The notes beneath the pieces were generated by a model that searched no databases, was not told where the DNA came from, and saw only the letters and a list, made by a program, of their open reading frames with translations. A stretch of 64,000 nucleotides of DNA, from contig NZ_APNL01000003.1 in assembly GCF_040361435.1 (NCBI RefSeq), forward strand, positions 1 through 64,000. The letters are read 5' to 3'. The position numbers and the translations under genes are program-made. Position 1 is the first letter of the stretch, and the number at the start of each line of letters is the position of its first letter. This DNA is from Salinisphaera sp002433465 (GTDB taxonomy: Bacteria; Pseudomonadota; Gammaproteobacteria; Nevskiales; Salinisphaeraceae). Of this stretch, positions 44,082-55,408 are shown one piece after another.

Positions 44082-44525
44082 CTAGTCGCGCGGGCTATCG
44101 TCCTCGATGGCCTGGCGCAGTTCCGCACCGTCGAGCACGCCGTCGGAATTGGTATCCAGGGCATCGAAATATGGCGTCATCGCGGCCTGATACTCGGCCA
44201 GCGAAATAGCGCCGTCGTCGTCGCGGTCGAGGATGGCGAACTGGCGCTCGATGGACGCGCGGCGCGCCCGACGCACGTCGGCAGGCAGCTCTTCGCTGTC
44301 GCGCCCGGGCTGACCGGCCGCGAACTCGTCGGTGTCGAGCAGGCCGTCGCCGTTGCCATCGAGCCGCTCGAACGTCTTGCGCTGACCGTCGATCGCCTCC
44401 TGACGACTGATCGCACCGTCGTCGTTGGCGTCCAGCGCAGATAGCGCATTCTGGGCCCAGGCGCCGGCCGGCATGGCGGCGGCCAACACGAACACCGCGC
44501 TTAGCGGCAATAGCGATCGACTCAT
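44082..44525 (-). CDS. Secreted EF-hand calcium-binding protein
   Basis: A 147-residue precursor with the signal peptide MSRSLLPLSAVFVLAAAMPA and cleavage near AWA-QN. Four EF-hand loops are visible: DANDDGAISRQE, DGNGDGLLDTDE, DRDDDGAISLAE and DTNSDGVLDGAE, each with the expected acidic ligands. It is probably a periplasmic or outer-face calcium buffer or sensor; no enzyme domain is present. The ATG at 44525 has GAGGA 9 bp upstream. It lies downstream of the PhoD-like gene on the same strand, 65 bp apart. Confidence 0.88.
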   Translation of the reverse strand: MSRSLLPLSAVFVLAAAMPAGAWAQNALSALDANDDGAISRQEAIDGQRKTFERLDGNGDGLLDTDEFAAGQPGRDSEELPADVRRARRASIERQFAILDRDDDGAISLAEYQAAMTPYFDALDTNSDGVLDGAELRQAIEDDSPRD

Positions 44526-44590
44526 TTGCTGTCGTCCTCGGTCAGGCATGTAGCGGTATTGGGCAACGCCGGCAACCCGAGGTTCAGTCT

Positions 44591-46537
44591 TCAATCGTGT
44601 GCGTCGTCGTCCTGTTCAAACACCACGTCGGCGTCGTCGGCGCACAGCTCACGAATTTCGCTGGGCTGGCCCTCGGCGTTGAAGCGCACATAACCCATGC
44701 CGGCGCCGTTGACCAGGCGCTCGCCGTGATCGGCCGGGCTCGGACGACGCGGTTCGATACGCATACGCCGGCGCTTGGTGAACCAGTTCAGCGGCGAGTA
44801 CGGCGCATACAGCCACCGATTGAGTCGATCGAACCAGTCCAGCAGCCGACGTGGAAATTCGTTCTTCACGCCGGAGCTGGTGATCTGCCAGATCCGCTGG
44901 CGCGCTGCCGAAAAGCGCAGGGTGACGTCATAGGCGAACGAGTAATGCACGTCGCCCGACAGAATGGTGAAATTCTTCGGCGTCTTGCCGTGACGAAAGA
45001 TGTTGAGCAGCGTATGGGCCGCGCCGGGATGGGCCATCCAGTTTTCGGCATCCACCATCAGCGGTTTGCCGAACCAGGTGAAAACACGCTGGATGTTCTC
45101 GATGAGCTTGACGCCGAAAATCGGCGCGGCGGAGACCATCACCACGCTTTCGCGGTTCATGAGCTGGCCTTGCATCTCGCTCAGAGCCTCCCAGTCCATC
45201 AACCCGGACGGCTTGGACGGTGCCCGCCCGCGTCGCCAGCGCCGGGTGCGGGTATCGAGCACGAGCACGCCCGGGTCCGTCTCGAGCATGAAACCCCAGC
45301 CGCGAAATTCGAGCAGATGGTCGATCAGGGCATCGTGGGCGGCGTTGTCGCGCGTATCGATATAGCGCACCACGCACGGCCAGACCGTCTCTTCAAAAGC
45401 CTCCGGCCGGTTGCCCCAGCCCTGGCACAGCAGATAGGCGATCAGCGCATTGCCGATGATGCGTCGGGAGAAAGGATGCCCGTAGGCGGTATCCATCCAT
45501 TCACCCGTGAGGTTCCAGTCGTCGGTAATGTCGTGATCGTCGAAGATCATGGCGGTGACGGTGTTGGCCATCACGCGCCGGACCGCCGGCAGCTCGGCAA
45601 CGAAGGCGTCGATGGCCCGTGCTTCTTCGTCGTAGCGACGGCTTTCTTCTTCGTCCAGCTCGGGGCGGGTGTACTCGAGCCCTCGCCAGGCGACATCGGA
45701 CCAGCACAGCAGATACATCGCCAGCACTTCAGCGAGCGTGATCAGGTGATTGCCCGACGAAGCCGACGTGAACACCGGCTTGCGCGTGCCGCCAAAAAAG
45801 CGGTCGCGCAGATCCCGATTGACCTTTTCCTTGGGCAGCAGCTCGTCGCGCCGGTAGTAGCAGGCGCTACAGGCATAGAGTGCATCGCTGTCGTCGAGCA
45901 ACGCGCCTTCCAGGGTTTCCGGCCACAGGCCGAGCCGCGCGATAAGCGCATGGATGGCCCGTAGCAGCGGCCCTGCCACATCATCGGCATAGATCTGATC
46001 GCCGGTGAGCAGCATGGCCGCCGGCCAGTCGTCGCTATCCGCGCGCCGTGCCCCAAGCCATCGGTCCGCACGCGCCATGCCGTCGCCGGACGGATGATGC
46101 GGGCGCCGACAGGAGCCGTGCAGCAGGCTGTCGAGCCGCGTCTTGATCACGAACCGCGGGCGCGATTCGCCTTCGTAGCACAGCGCCGGCTCGGCTGCGG
46201 CCAGCGAGACGCGATCGTCGCCCACAAGCAGGTCATAGCCAATCGCCCTGCCTTCGGGCAGCGGCTCCACCCCGGCCGCGCCGAGATCCACGTCGATGAA
46301 TATCATCCACGCGTGCTCACCAATACGCAGATCGCGACGATGGCGGCTATCGAGCACGATCGTGTCGTCGGCGACCTGGCGGCGGCCGTCATCGTCGCGA
46401 TACAGGGCCAGCGTCAGCGGCAGGTTGCTGGCGGCCACCAGCCAGAGCACCAGACGGCCCGGCCGGGCCTGGCGCAGAATCGGACCGGCGAGCACGCCGT
46501 TGGCAACGGGGTCGGCAAATGAAGCGGTGTCTTGCAT
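44591..46537 (-). CDS. PhoD-like metallophosphoesterase
   Basis: A 648-residue protein. The catalytic region has LLTGDQIYADDVAGPLL, a central IFDDHDITDDWNLTGEWMD, and ILSGDVHYSFAYDV near the end, the PhoD/alkaline phosphatase D-like metal-ligand pattern. There is no signal peptide at the chosen ATG (MQDTASFADPVANG), so it may be cytosolic, unlike classical PhoD. The open frame runs 51 codons further up but lacks homology there. The substrate is unknown; proteins of this long type are often only annotated as alkaline phosphatase family. Confidence 0.85.
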   Translation of the reverse strand: MQDTASFADPVANGVLAGPILRQARPGRLVLWLVAASNLPLTLALYRDDDGRRQVADDTIVLDSRHRRDLRIGEHAWMIFIDVDLGAAGVEPLPEGRAIGYDLLVGDDRVSLAAAEPALCYEGESRPRFVIKTRLDSLLHGSCRRPHHPSGDGMARADRWLGARRADSDDWPAAMLLTGDQIYADDVAGPLLRAIHALIARLGLWPETLEGALLDDSDALYACSACYYRRDELLPKEKVNRDLRDRFFGGTRKPVFTSASSGNHLITLAEVLAMYLLCWSDVAWRGLEYTRPELDEEESRRYDEEARAIDAFVAELPAVRRVMANTVTAMIFDDHDITDDWNLTGEWMDTAYGHPFSRRIIGNALIAYLLCQGWGNRPEAFEETVWPCVVRYIDTRDNAAHDALIDHLLEFRGWGFMLETDPGVLVLDTRTRRWRRGRAPSKPSGLMDWEALSEMQGQLMNRESVVMVSAAPIFGVKLIENIQRVFTWFGKPLMVDAENWMAHPGAAHTLLNIFRHGKTPKNFTILSGDVHYSFAYDVTLRFSAARQRIWQITSSGVKNEFPRRLLDWFDRLNRWLYAPYSPLNWFTKRRRMRIEPRRPSPADHGERLVNGAGMGYVRFNAEGQPSEIRELCADDADVVFEQDDDAHD

Positions 46538-46688
46538 GCGCCGATTGTACGGCGCGCGCGCCGGCGCGTGCGCCAACGCGTATTGACCGCCCGGATGATG
46601 GGCGCTAATTTCAGCCGATGCTAAGTTTTGCAGTCCGCCGTTACGCCGGCCCTCGGTTGCGGTTCGATGTCGCCCGCCCGAGCAGGTC

Positions 46689-47981
46689 ATGAGTCGCTCT
46701 CAAAGCGACATGCTGCCGGGCGAAAACGCCACCATGCGCGCCGCACAGGCCGCCCTCGATGGCCGGCACCGCGGTCTGCGTGGGCTGTGGCCGTTTCTCG
46801 GCCCGGCCTTCATCGCCGCCGTGGCCTATATCGACCCCGGCAATTTCGCGACCAATATCCAGGCCGGCTCGACCTTTGGTTATCTGCTGCTGTGGGTGGT
46901 CGTGGTCGCCAACCTGATGGCGATCCTCATACAGAGCATGTCGGCCAAGCTCGGTATCGCCACCGGCAAGAACGTGCCCGAAGTCTGTCGCGAGCGGTTT
47001 TCCCGACCGGTGACCATCGCTTTATGGATACAGGCCGAGATCATCGCCATTGCCACGGACCTGGCCGAATTCATCGGCGGCGCGCTGGGACTGTACCTGC
47101 TGTTCGGGATTCCACTGTTCCCGGCGGCGGTGATTACCGGGGTGTTCTCCTTTGCCCTGCTCGAGTTGCAGCGGCGCGGTTTTCGTCCGCTGGAAGCGGG
47201 TATCACCGCGCTCGTGGGCGTGGTGGTCGTGTCCTTTGCCTACGAGGTGTACGTCGCCGACCCGGACATGGGCGATCTGGGCCTGGGGCTGATACCCGGT
47301 TTCCAGGGCAGTCACAGCGTGATGCTGGCCGCGGGTATTCTGGGCGCCACCGTCATGCCGCACGTGATCTATCTGCATTCGGCGCTCACCCAGCGGCGCG
47401 TGGTCGGGCGCAGCGCCGACGAGCGCCGACGCATCTTCCGGTTCGAATTCGTCGATATCCTGATCGCCATGGGCGTGGCCGGGCTGATCAATGCCGCCAT
47501 GCTGGTGATGGCGGCCGGCCTGTTCTTTGGCGCGGCCACGCCGATCACCACCCTGGAAGGCGCATTCGCCCAGCTGCGCGACTATGCCGGCCCGCTCGCC
47601 GCGACCCTGTTCGGGGTCGGCCTTCTGGCAAGCGGGTTTTCCAGTTCGTCGGTAGGTACGATGAGCGGTCAGGTGGTCATGCAGGGGTTCATCGCCCGGC
47701 GTATTCCGCTGTTCGCACGACGCCTGATCACCATGACCCCGCCGCTTTTGATTCTGGCCATGGGCGTCGACGCCACCACCGCGTTGGTCATGAGCCAAGT
47801 AGTGCTGTCCTTTGGTATCCCGTTTGCCCTGATCCCGCTGCTGCTGTTCTGCTCGAACCGCGAGATCATGGGCGAGCTGGTCAACCGGCGGGCCACCACC
47901 GTCGCGGCGTGGGCGATCGCCTGCGTGGTGATCGCGCTCAACGTCTTCCTGCTTTACGAAACTTTTTTCGGCCAGTTCTAG
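46689..47981 (+). CDS. mntH: Nramp-family manganese/divalent metal transporter
   Basis: A 430-residue Nramp protein with 11 helices. Helix 1 carries the metal-site DPGN motif in AYIDPGNFATNIQAGSTFGY, helix 6 the MPH motif in ILGATVMPHVIYLHSALTQR, and the intracellular loop SAKLGIATGKNVPEVCRE is also typical. It imports Mn2+ or Fe2+ with protons. Its stop codon TAG lies inside the CTAG target site of a MITE copy, so the insertion did not change the protein end. Confidence 0.93.
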   Translation: MSRSQSDMLPGENATMRAAQAALDGRHRGLRGLWPFLGPAFIAAVAYIDPGNFATNIQAGSTFGYLLLWVVVVANLMAILIQSMSAKLGIATGKNVPEVCRERFSRPVTIALWIQAEIIAIATDLAEFIGGALGLYLLFGIPLFPAAVITGVFSFALLELQRRGFRPLEAGITALVGVVVVSFAYEVYVADPDMGDLGLGLIPGFQGSHSVMLAAGILGATVMPHVIYLHSALTQRRVVGRSADERRRIFRFEFVDILIAMGVAGLINAAMLVMAAGLFFGAATPITTLEGAFAQLRDYAGPLAATLFGVGLLASGFSSSSVGTMSGQVVMQGFIARRIPLFARRLITMTPPLLILAMGVDATTALVMSQVVLSFGIPFALIPLLLFCSNREIMGELVNRRATTVAAWAIACVVIALNVFLLYETFFGQF

Positions 47982-48255
47982 GGAAGCTCTGCATAAACCT
48001 CTCATGGATCGCGTTCGAGTCCTCACAGACGGTGCGGCAAGGCGTCCAGGCGCAGCGCCTGCCTTATTGGCAGGTCAAGCCTGGCAACGCGGCCGCGGCG
48101 TCTGTGAGGCCGAACCCCTTGCGGGCCGGGGCTTTGCGCGCGCTTGAACAGCGTCAGTGTTCGCTACCGTGCAGCAAGCACGCTACGCTCTCACTTCCTT
48201 GTCAATCGCGCGCAAAGCACGCCGGCGCGACCGTGACAGGTTATGCAGAGCTTCC
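47982..48255. mobile_element. MITE-like element, copy 2 (274 bp, CTAG flanks)
   Basis: The ends GGAAGCTCTGCATAAACCT and a right end ATGCAGAGCTTCC form terminal inverted repeats, flanked by CTAG on both sides (47978-47981, 48256-48259). It is in the same orientation as copy 1 and closely similar, without any transposase. The left CTAG includes the mntH stop codon. It lies between mntH and the convergent MFS gene. Confidence 0.82.
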
Positions 48256-48307
48256 CTAGCGCGGGTTCGCTGCCCCGAAAACGGCGTTCGTCGTTCGGCG
48301 ACGCCCG

Positions 48308-49531
48308 CTAGGCCGGCACCCGCCGACGCCAGCGCATCAGCCAGAGCGTGACCGCGATACCGGCCAGCAGCACCACACCCACCATCAGGGTCACGCCCGG
48401 CCAGCCGGCCGCGCTCCAGAACAGCCCGCCCAGCGAGCCCACCACGCTTGAGCCCAGGTAGTAGCCGAGCAGATAAAGGCCTGCGGCATGGCCCTTGCCG
48501 CGTTCGGCAAGCAGTCCCACGAACCCGCTCGCCGTGGAATGCCCGGCAAAGAAGCCGATCGTGATCAGGGCCATGCCGGCGACCACGGCGACCAGGTTGG
48601 CAGGCCACATCATGGCAAGCCCTACCGCCATGCACACGATGGCGAACAGCAGCACCGGCGGCCGGCCGGCGCTGTCGGCAATACGCCCGGCGATGGGTGA
48701 GGTCACGATGCCGAGGATATAGATTACGAACACGGCGCCGATGGCCCCCTGCCCGAGCGAAAACGGCGCTTCGCTCAAGCGAAAGCCGATGTAGTTGTAG
48801 ACCGATACGAACGCGCCCATGAACAGAAAGCCGCAGACGAAGACCCACGGCAGGGCCTTGTGGCGCAGGTGCTCACCGACCGGGCCGGCGTGCTGGGCCA
48901 GGGACATGCCGCGGCGCGGGGTGAAGTTCTGCGACCGCGGCAGCAGCCAGAAGAACAGCACGGTGGCAACAAGGCCGATTACGCCGATGGTCGCGATCGC
49001 CACCCGCCAGTCCGCGAACTCCGAAATGAAGCCCGTGATCACGCGCCCGCCCATGCCGCCGGTGGCGGTACCGCCGATATACAGCCCCGTCGCCGTGCCC
49101 AGATCCTCCGGCGCGATCTCTTCCGAAAGATAGGCGATGGCCAGAGCCGGCACCCCGCCGAGGGCGATACCTTCCAGCGCCCTGGCGGCCAGGAGCGTGC
49201 CCCAGCCAGGTGCCAGCGCCGCGCCAATGGACAACAGGGCCGAGCCGATCAGCGATGCGATCATCACCGGCTTGCGTTCGATCGCGTCGGACATCAGCCC
49301 GGCCACGAAGAGCGTAAACGCGAGCACGCCGGTGGTCACCGACAACGACAGGCTGCTCGCGGCCGCGCTGACGTCGAATTCCTTCGAGAACGCCGGCATG
49401 AGCGGCTGAACGGCGTACATCGAAGAAAAGGTCGCGAATCCGGAGGCGAACAGGGCGAGGTTGGCACGCCAATAGGTTCGCGTGCCGCGTTGCAGGTAGC
49501 GCTTGGGTGACGTGTGATCGGCTTCGTTCAT
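48308..49531 (-). CDS. MFS transporter
   Basis: A 407-residue carrier with 12 helices. MFS motif A-like LFVAGLMSDAIERKPVMIAS lies after helix 2 and a second copy, SPIAGRIADSAGRPPVLLFA, after helix 8. The N-terminus FASGFATFSSMYAVQPLMPA fits the inner-membrane drug/amino-acid exporter-like group (YnfM type). The substrate is not assignable. It is convergent with mntH. Confidence 0.9.
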   Translation of the reverse strand: MNEADHTSPKRYLQRGTRTYWRANLALFASGFATFSSMYAVQPLMPAFSKEFDVSAAASSLSLSVTTGVLAFTLFVAGLMSDAIERKPVMIASLIGSALLSIGAALAPGWGTLLAARALEGIALGGVPALAIAYLSEEIAPEDLGTATGLYIGGTATGGMGGRVITGFISEFADWRVAIATIGVIGLVATVLFFWLLPRSQNFTPRRGMSLAQHAGPVGEHLRHKALPWVFVCGFLFMGAFVSVYNYIGFRLSEAPFSLGQGAIGAVFVIYILGIVTSPIAGRIADSAGRPPVLLFAIVCMAVGLAMMWPANLVAVVAGMALITIGFFAGHSTASGFVGLLAERGKGHAAGLYLLGYYLGSSVVGSLGGLFWSAAGWPGVTLMVGVVLLAGIAVTLWLMRWRRRVPA

Positions 49532-49858
49532 GCAGTTATTGTCTCATGCAGGCATCGTTCGCGCCGCTGTAGTCGGCCCGGCTCGCCTGCGCGACCGGCG
49601 GCGGTAAAACTGCGCCCGCAATCGCCGGCGGCCGCGGGCAATTGCGCAATTTCTCGATCTTTATGCCATTCGTCCACGCCGCGCCGCCTCGGCCGCCCGA
49701 TCGTTCCTCACCGGGCAAATCCACGGGAAGGCCGGTATCTGCTGGTATCGCGGCGCCGGACTGGCAAAAAACGCGCGGCCAGCAAATCCCGGCCCTAGCC
49801 GGGGAGCGCTCCCTTCACGGATAATGGCGCGCTTTAATTTCTACCGGCCACGGCCCTT
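49532..49858. other. Divergent intergenic region upstream of typA
   Basis: About 330 bp without a gene. It should contain the divergent promoters for the MFS and typA genes. A short hairpin with CCCGGC/GCCGGG arms lies near 49790-49805, 55-70 bp upstream of typA. Nothing else stands out. Confidence 0.4.
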
Positions 49859-51688
<1,830 letters not shown>

Positions 51689-51701
51689 TGCGGGCAGCGC
51701 C

Positions 51702-51741
51702 GGCACCGCGTCTGCGCGCTCACTGCCGCAGACGGGGTGCC
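51702..51741 (+). terminator. Long hairpin after typA
   Basis: GGCACCGCGTCTGCG (51702-51716) pairs with CGCAGACGGGGTGCC (51727-51741) with one mismatch over a 10-base loop. There is no U-tract, so it may be a 3'-end stabiliser or a weak terminator. Confidence 0.5.
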
Positions 51742-51797
51742 TGCGTTATCGTGACCATTAAGTCGCTCTAGTCATCGAGGTTACCGAGGGATCGTTC

Positions 51798-53381
51798 ATG
51801 CCCAGTCAAAGCCGTTCACGCCTGATCGTTCGTACCGCCAATCTGTCCGATATCCCGGCGATCAACCGGGTGGTACAGCGCACCTATCCCAACCTCGACG
51901 ACTACACCTTCGACGAGCTGCGCGGCCAGATCAACAACTTCCCCGAAGGCCAGCTGGTCGCGGTCTACGAGGACGTGGTAGTCGGCTACTGTGCAACGCT
52001 GTGCCTGCCCGAGGATCAGGTCATGCGCCCGCATACCTGGGCCCGGATCACCGGTAACGGCTACGGCTCGACCCACGATATCGACGGCGACTATCTCTAC
52101 GGCTACGAAATCTGCGTGGACCCGGAAGCACGCGGGCTGCGTATTGGCCAGCGCCTGTATCGCGAGCGTGAAGCCCTGTGCGTGAAGCTGGGCCTCAAGG
52201 GCATCGTCTTCTCCGGCCGCCTGCCCGGGCTCAAGCGCCGCTACAAGAAGTACGGCAGTGCCGAGGCCTATGTCGAGGCGGTGCAGAACAAGGAAATCCG
52301 CGATTCGGTGTTGAGCTTCCAGCTCAACCAGGGCTATGAACTGCTCGGCGTCATGCCCAACTATCTGCCGCCGGACGAAGCCTCGATGGGCTACGGCGCA
52401 CACCTGCTCTGGCGCAACCCGGAATACAAGTACCGCGAAGACGTCGTCGGTGATTCGCACGTGCATCTGCAGCGCCCGGCCACGGTACGTATCGCCACCA
52501 TCCAGTACGGCCAGCGTGCGATCAACTCCTTCGACGAGTTCGCCCAGATCGTGACCTACTTCGTCCAGGAAACGGCCGACGCCAAGGCCGACTTCGTGGT
52601 GTTTCCAGAGCTGTTCACGGTTCAGCTGCTGTCGATCAAGAACGAGGAACTGCGTCATCGCGCGGCAATCCAGCGCCTGGCCGACTTCGTCGACGAATTC
52701 CGCGAGCTCATGGCTTCGCTGGCGGTCAAGTTCAACATCAACATCATCGCCGGTTCCCACCCCACCCGCGTCGGCGACGACCTGCAGAACATCGGCTATA
52801 TCTATCTGCGCGACGGGTCCGAATACCAGCAGCCCAAGATCCACCCCACCCCGGGCGAGCGCCACTACTGGAATATCGTCGGCGGCGATTCGCTCAATGC
52901 CATCGAAACCGACTGTGGCCCGATCGGCGTGCTGGTGTGCTACGACAGCGAGTTCCCGGAACTGTGCCGACACCTGGCCGACCAGGGCATCAACATGCTG
53001 TTCGTGCCCTATTCCACCGAAGATCGCAACGGGCATCTGCGCGTGCGCTACTCGGCCCATGCACGCGCGGTGGAAAACCAGATCTATGTCGCCACCGCCG
53101 GCAACGTCGGCAACCTGCCGCGTATTCACGCCATGGACCTGCACTACGGCCAGAGCGCGATCATCACCCCCTGCGATTTCGCCTTCGCCCGCGACGGCGT
53201 GGCCGCGGATACCACGCCCAACGTCGAAATGGTCGCCATCGCCGATGTGCGTCTGGACGTGCTCCAGGACGCGCGTACCACCGGCTCGGTGCAGAACATG
53301 CTCGATCGCCGCCACGACCTCTACCACGTGCAGTGGATGCCGCGCCGGCGCGCGGTCAAGGCGCCGCGCAACCGCCGCTAA
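51798..53381 (+). CDS. GNAT acetyltransferase-nitrilase fusion protein
   Basis: A 527-residue two-domain protein. The N-terminal 210 residues form a GNAT domain (YEICVDPEARGLRIGQRLYR is the acetyl-CoA motif). The C-terminal part is a carbon-nitrogen hydrolase with the triad Glu in VVFPELFTVQLL, Lys in QQPKIHPTPGE and Cys in IGVLVCYDSEFPELC. The natural substrate of such fusions is unknown to me; an amidase acting on a molecule that is also acetylated is a reasonable guess. GAGGGA precedes the ATG. The stop is followed directly by a MITE relic. Confidence 0.92.
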   Translation: MPSQSRSRLIVRTANLSDIPAINRVVQRTYPNLDDYTFDELRGQINNFPEGQLVAVYEDVVVGYCATLCLPEDQVMRPHTWARITGNGYGSTHDIDGDYLYGYEICVDPEARGLRIGQRLYREREALCVKLGLKGIVFSGRLPGLKRRYKKYGSAEAYVEAVQNKEIRDSVLSFQLNQGYELLGVMPNYLPPDEASMGYGAHLLWRNPEYKYREDVVGDSHVHLQRPATVRIATIQYGQRAINSFDEFAQIVTYFVQETADAKADFVVFPELFTVQLLSIKNEELRHRAAIQRLADFVDEFRELMASLAVKFNINIIAGSHPTRVGDDLQNIGYIYLRDGSEYQQPKIHPTPGERHYWNIVGGDSLNAIETDCGPIGVLVCYDSEFPELCRHLADQGINMLFVPYSTEDRNGHLRVRYSAHARAVENQIYVATAGNVGNLPRIHAMDLHYGQSAIITPCDFAFARDGVAADTTPNVEMVAIADVRLDVLQDARTTGSVQNMLDRRHDLYHVQWMPRRRAVKAPRNRR

Positions 53382-53638
53382 GCAACCTCTGCATGATCTG
53401 TCGCGGTCGCGCCGGCGCGCCTTGCGCAGGGCTGTAGCGTGCGCCTTGCACGGTGCGCCTGACTGAACGCCGAACAGGCGTGCGAAAAGGCCCGGCCATA
53501 GGGGTCGGGCTTCGAAAGTGCTACGACTGCGTTGCCGAGCTTGAGCTGCCAACGAGGCAGGCGCTGCGCTCTTACGCGTTGTAGTAACGCATTCGAGCAT
53601 GCGAACGCTTGCCGCCAGCGGCTATGCAGCGCTTCAGT
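53380..53638. mobile_element. MITE-like element, degenerate copy 3 (inverted)
   Basis: This copy lies in the opposite orientation. Its left end, CTCTGCATGATCTGTCGCGG, and the following GTCGCGCCGGCG correspond to the right end of copies 1 and 2. The middle keeps GTTGCCGAGCTTGA and GGCAGGCGCTGCGC, and the right end is TATGCAGCGCTTC. It is much diverged, with no clear target duplication, so it is an old insertion right after the GNAT-nitrilase stop. Confidence 0.65.
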
Positions 53639-53725
53639 GGCCTCGGCATGACGGGTGACGGCGACAGCCGTTAGAGTGTCGGGCAGCATTTTCCCATGGT
53701 CGGCCCGCCGGGCCGACGCTGCCCC

Positions 53726-54490
53726 ATGACAGCGACTTCGATGATAGAGGCGGCCGGCCGCGCGCTCGCCGACAGCCGGCGTTTGCTCGTGCTCTCCGGC
53801 GCCGGGCTATCGGCCGAATCCGGCATCCCGACTTTTCGCGAAGCCCAGACCGGGCTGTGGGCGAAATTCTCGCCGCAGGATCTGGCCACGCCGGAAGCCT
53901 TCGCCGCCAACCCGGAACGGGTGTGGGCCTGGTATCGCTGGCGGCGCAGCCTGATCGCCCGCGGCGGCGTTAATCCCGGACACCGCGCGATCGCGGCACT
54001 GGAACGCCATCTCGACGTGGTGATTGCTACCCAGAACGTCGACGGCCTGCAAAGCGCGGCCGGCAGCCACGATGTGTCCGAGCTGCACGGCAATATCTGG
54101 ATCGATCGCTGCAGCGCCTGTGACGCCGAGCACCGGCAGCCGGTCGCCGAAGCCGACGACGACGCCGAGCTGCCTTATTGCGATGCGTGCGGGGCGCGCA
54201 TGCGCCCGGGCGTGGTCTGGTTCGGCGAGATGCTGCCCGTAAACGCGCTTGAACGCGCGCAGGCCGAGCTCGAGCGCTGCGACTGCGTGCTGGTGGTCGG
54301 CACCTCCAACCAGGTTTATCCCGCCGCGGCGCTGGTGGAGATGGCCGTGGCCGGCCCGGCAACGGTCATCGAGGTCAATCCGCAGGCCACGTCGGTATCC
54401 GCGGCCGTGGACGCACATATCGCCGAAACCGCAAGCAAGGCGCTGCCCGCGCTTGTCGACAGGCTCGACGGCCTGGGGGCAGCCCGCTAA
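53726..54490 (+). CDS. cobB: Sir2-family NAD-dependent protein deacylase
   Basis: About 254 residues. The NAD-binding LLVLSGAGLSAESGIPTFRE is followed by TQNVDGLQSAAGS, the catalytic His in SELHGNIW, a zinc site of Cys-x-x-Cys pairs (CSACDAEH and YCDACGARM) and VVWFGEMLP, then VVGTSNQVYP. A Tyr-x-x-Arg pair in VWAWYRWRRSL suggests desuccinylase activity (class III). The start is uncertain: ATG 53696, 53726 or 53741; I use 53726. Confidence 0.92.
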   Translation: MTATSMIEAAGRALADSRRLLVLSGAGLSAESGIPTFREAQTGLWAKFSPQDLATPEAFAANPERVWAWYRWRRSLIARGGVNPGHRAIAALERHLDVVIATQNVDGLQSAAGSHDVSELHGNIWIDRCSACDAEHRQPVAEADDDAELPYCDACGARMRPGVVWFGEMLPVNALERAQAELERCDCVLVVGTSNQVYPAAALVEMAVAGPATVIEVNPQATSVSAAVDAHIAETASKALPALVDRLDGLGAAR

Positions 54491-54585
54491 GCTCAGTACT
54501 CATGAACATCGGTTTTCACGACCGCCCGCGCGGCGTCATAGCGAACGATTGCAAACGCCGGACTGGCAAAACAGGGGAGTAACGA

Positions 54586-55350
54586 ATGACGCGTCGCGTG
54601 GTGTTCAATCAGAAAGGCGGGGTCGGCAAGACGACGCTGCTGTGCAACCTGGCCGCGATCGCCGCGGCGCGTGGCAAGCGCACGCTGGTGATCGATCTGG
54701 ATGCCCAGTGCAACGCCAGCCAGTACCTGCTTTCGTCGGACAACCGCCAGGCCGAGGCCGGCAGCGCGGATTTCTTCGAAGCCACGCTCTCGCGGGCGCG
54801 CACCGGCGACAGCCTCGCCGATTACGTCACCCCCTCGCCGTTCGAAAACCTCTCGGTCATGGCCGCCCATCCGGATCTGGAAGAGCTGCGCGTCAAGCTC
54901 GAGGCCAAGCACAAGATCTACAAGCTCAAGCAGTCGCTGGCACGCCTTGACGGCTATGACGCGATCTTCATCGACACCCCGCCGGCACTGAATTTCTATT
55001 CGCAATCGGCGCTGATCGCCGCCGATCGCTGCCTGGTGCCTTTCGACTGCGACGATTTCGCCCGCCAGGCCCTGTATTCCTTGTTCGACAACATCCACGA
55101 AATTCAGGACGACCATAATCCCGACCTGGTCATCGATGGCATCGTGGTCAATCAGTTCCAGGCTCGGGCCAAGCTGCCCGAACGCATGCTCGCCGAACTC
55201 AAGGCCGAAGGCCATCCGCTGATCGAAACCCGGATCACCTCGTCGATCAAGGTACGAGAATCGCACGACGCGTCCATTCCCCTGATTCACTACGCGCCGA
55301 ATCATAAGGTGACCCAGCAGCTGGTCGCTCTTTACGAGCAACTAGACTAG
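54586..55350 (+). CDS. Orphan ParA-family ATPase
   Basis: A 254-residue ATPase with a deviant Walker A in FNQKGGVGKTTLLCNLAAI, Walker A' region LVIDLDAQCNASQYLL and Walker B IFIDTPPALNFYSQSAL. It resembles ParA/Soj positioning ATPases. No ParB or adaptor gene is adjacent, so it is probably an orphan that positions some cell component rather than the chromosome. It lies between the sirtuin and nfeD genes, same direction, 95 bp after the sirtuin. Confidence 0.9.
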   Translation: MTRRVVFNQKGGVGKTTLLCNLAAIAAARGKRTLVIDLDAQCNASQYLLSSDNRQAEAGSADFFEATLSRARTGDSLADYVTPSPFENLSVMAAHPDLEELRVKLEAKHKIYKLKQSLARLDGYDAIFIDTPPALNFYSQSALIAADRCLVPFDCDDFARQALYSLFDNIHEIQDDHNPDLVIDGIVVNQFQARAKLPERMLAELKAEGHPLIETRITSSIKVRESHDASIPLIHYAPNHKVTQQLVALYEQLD

Positions 55351-55408
55351 CCATCCTCTCGCGGCCCCTGGCGCAACGTAGAGCGCGCCTATCGCGTACT
55401 ATCAGGAT

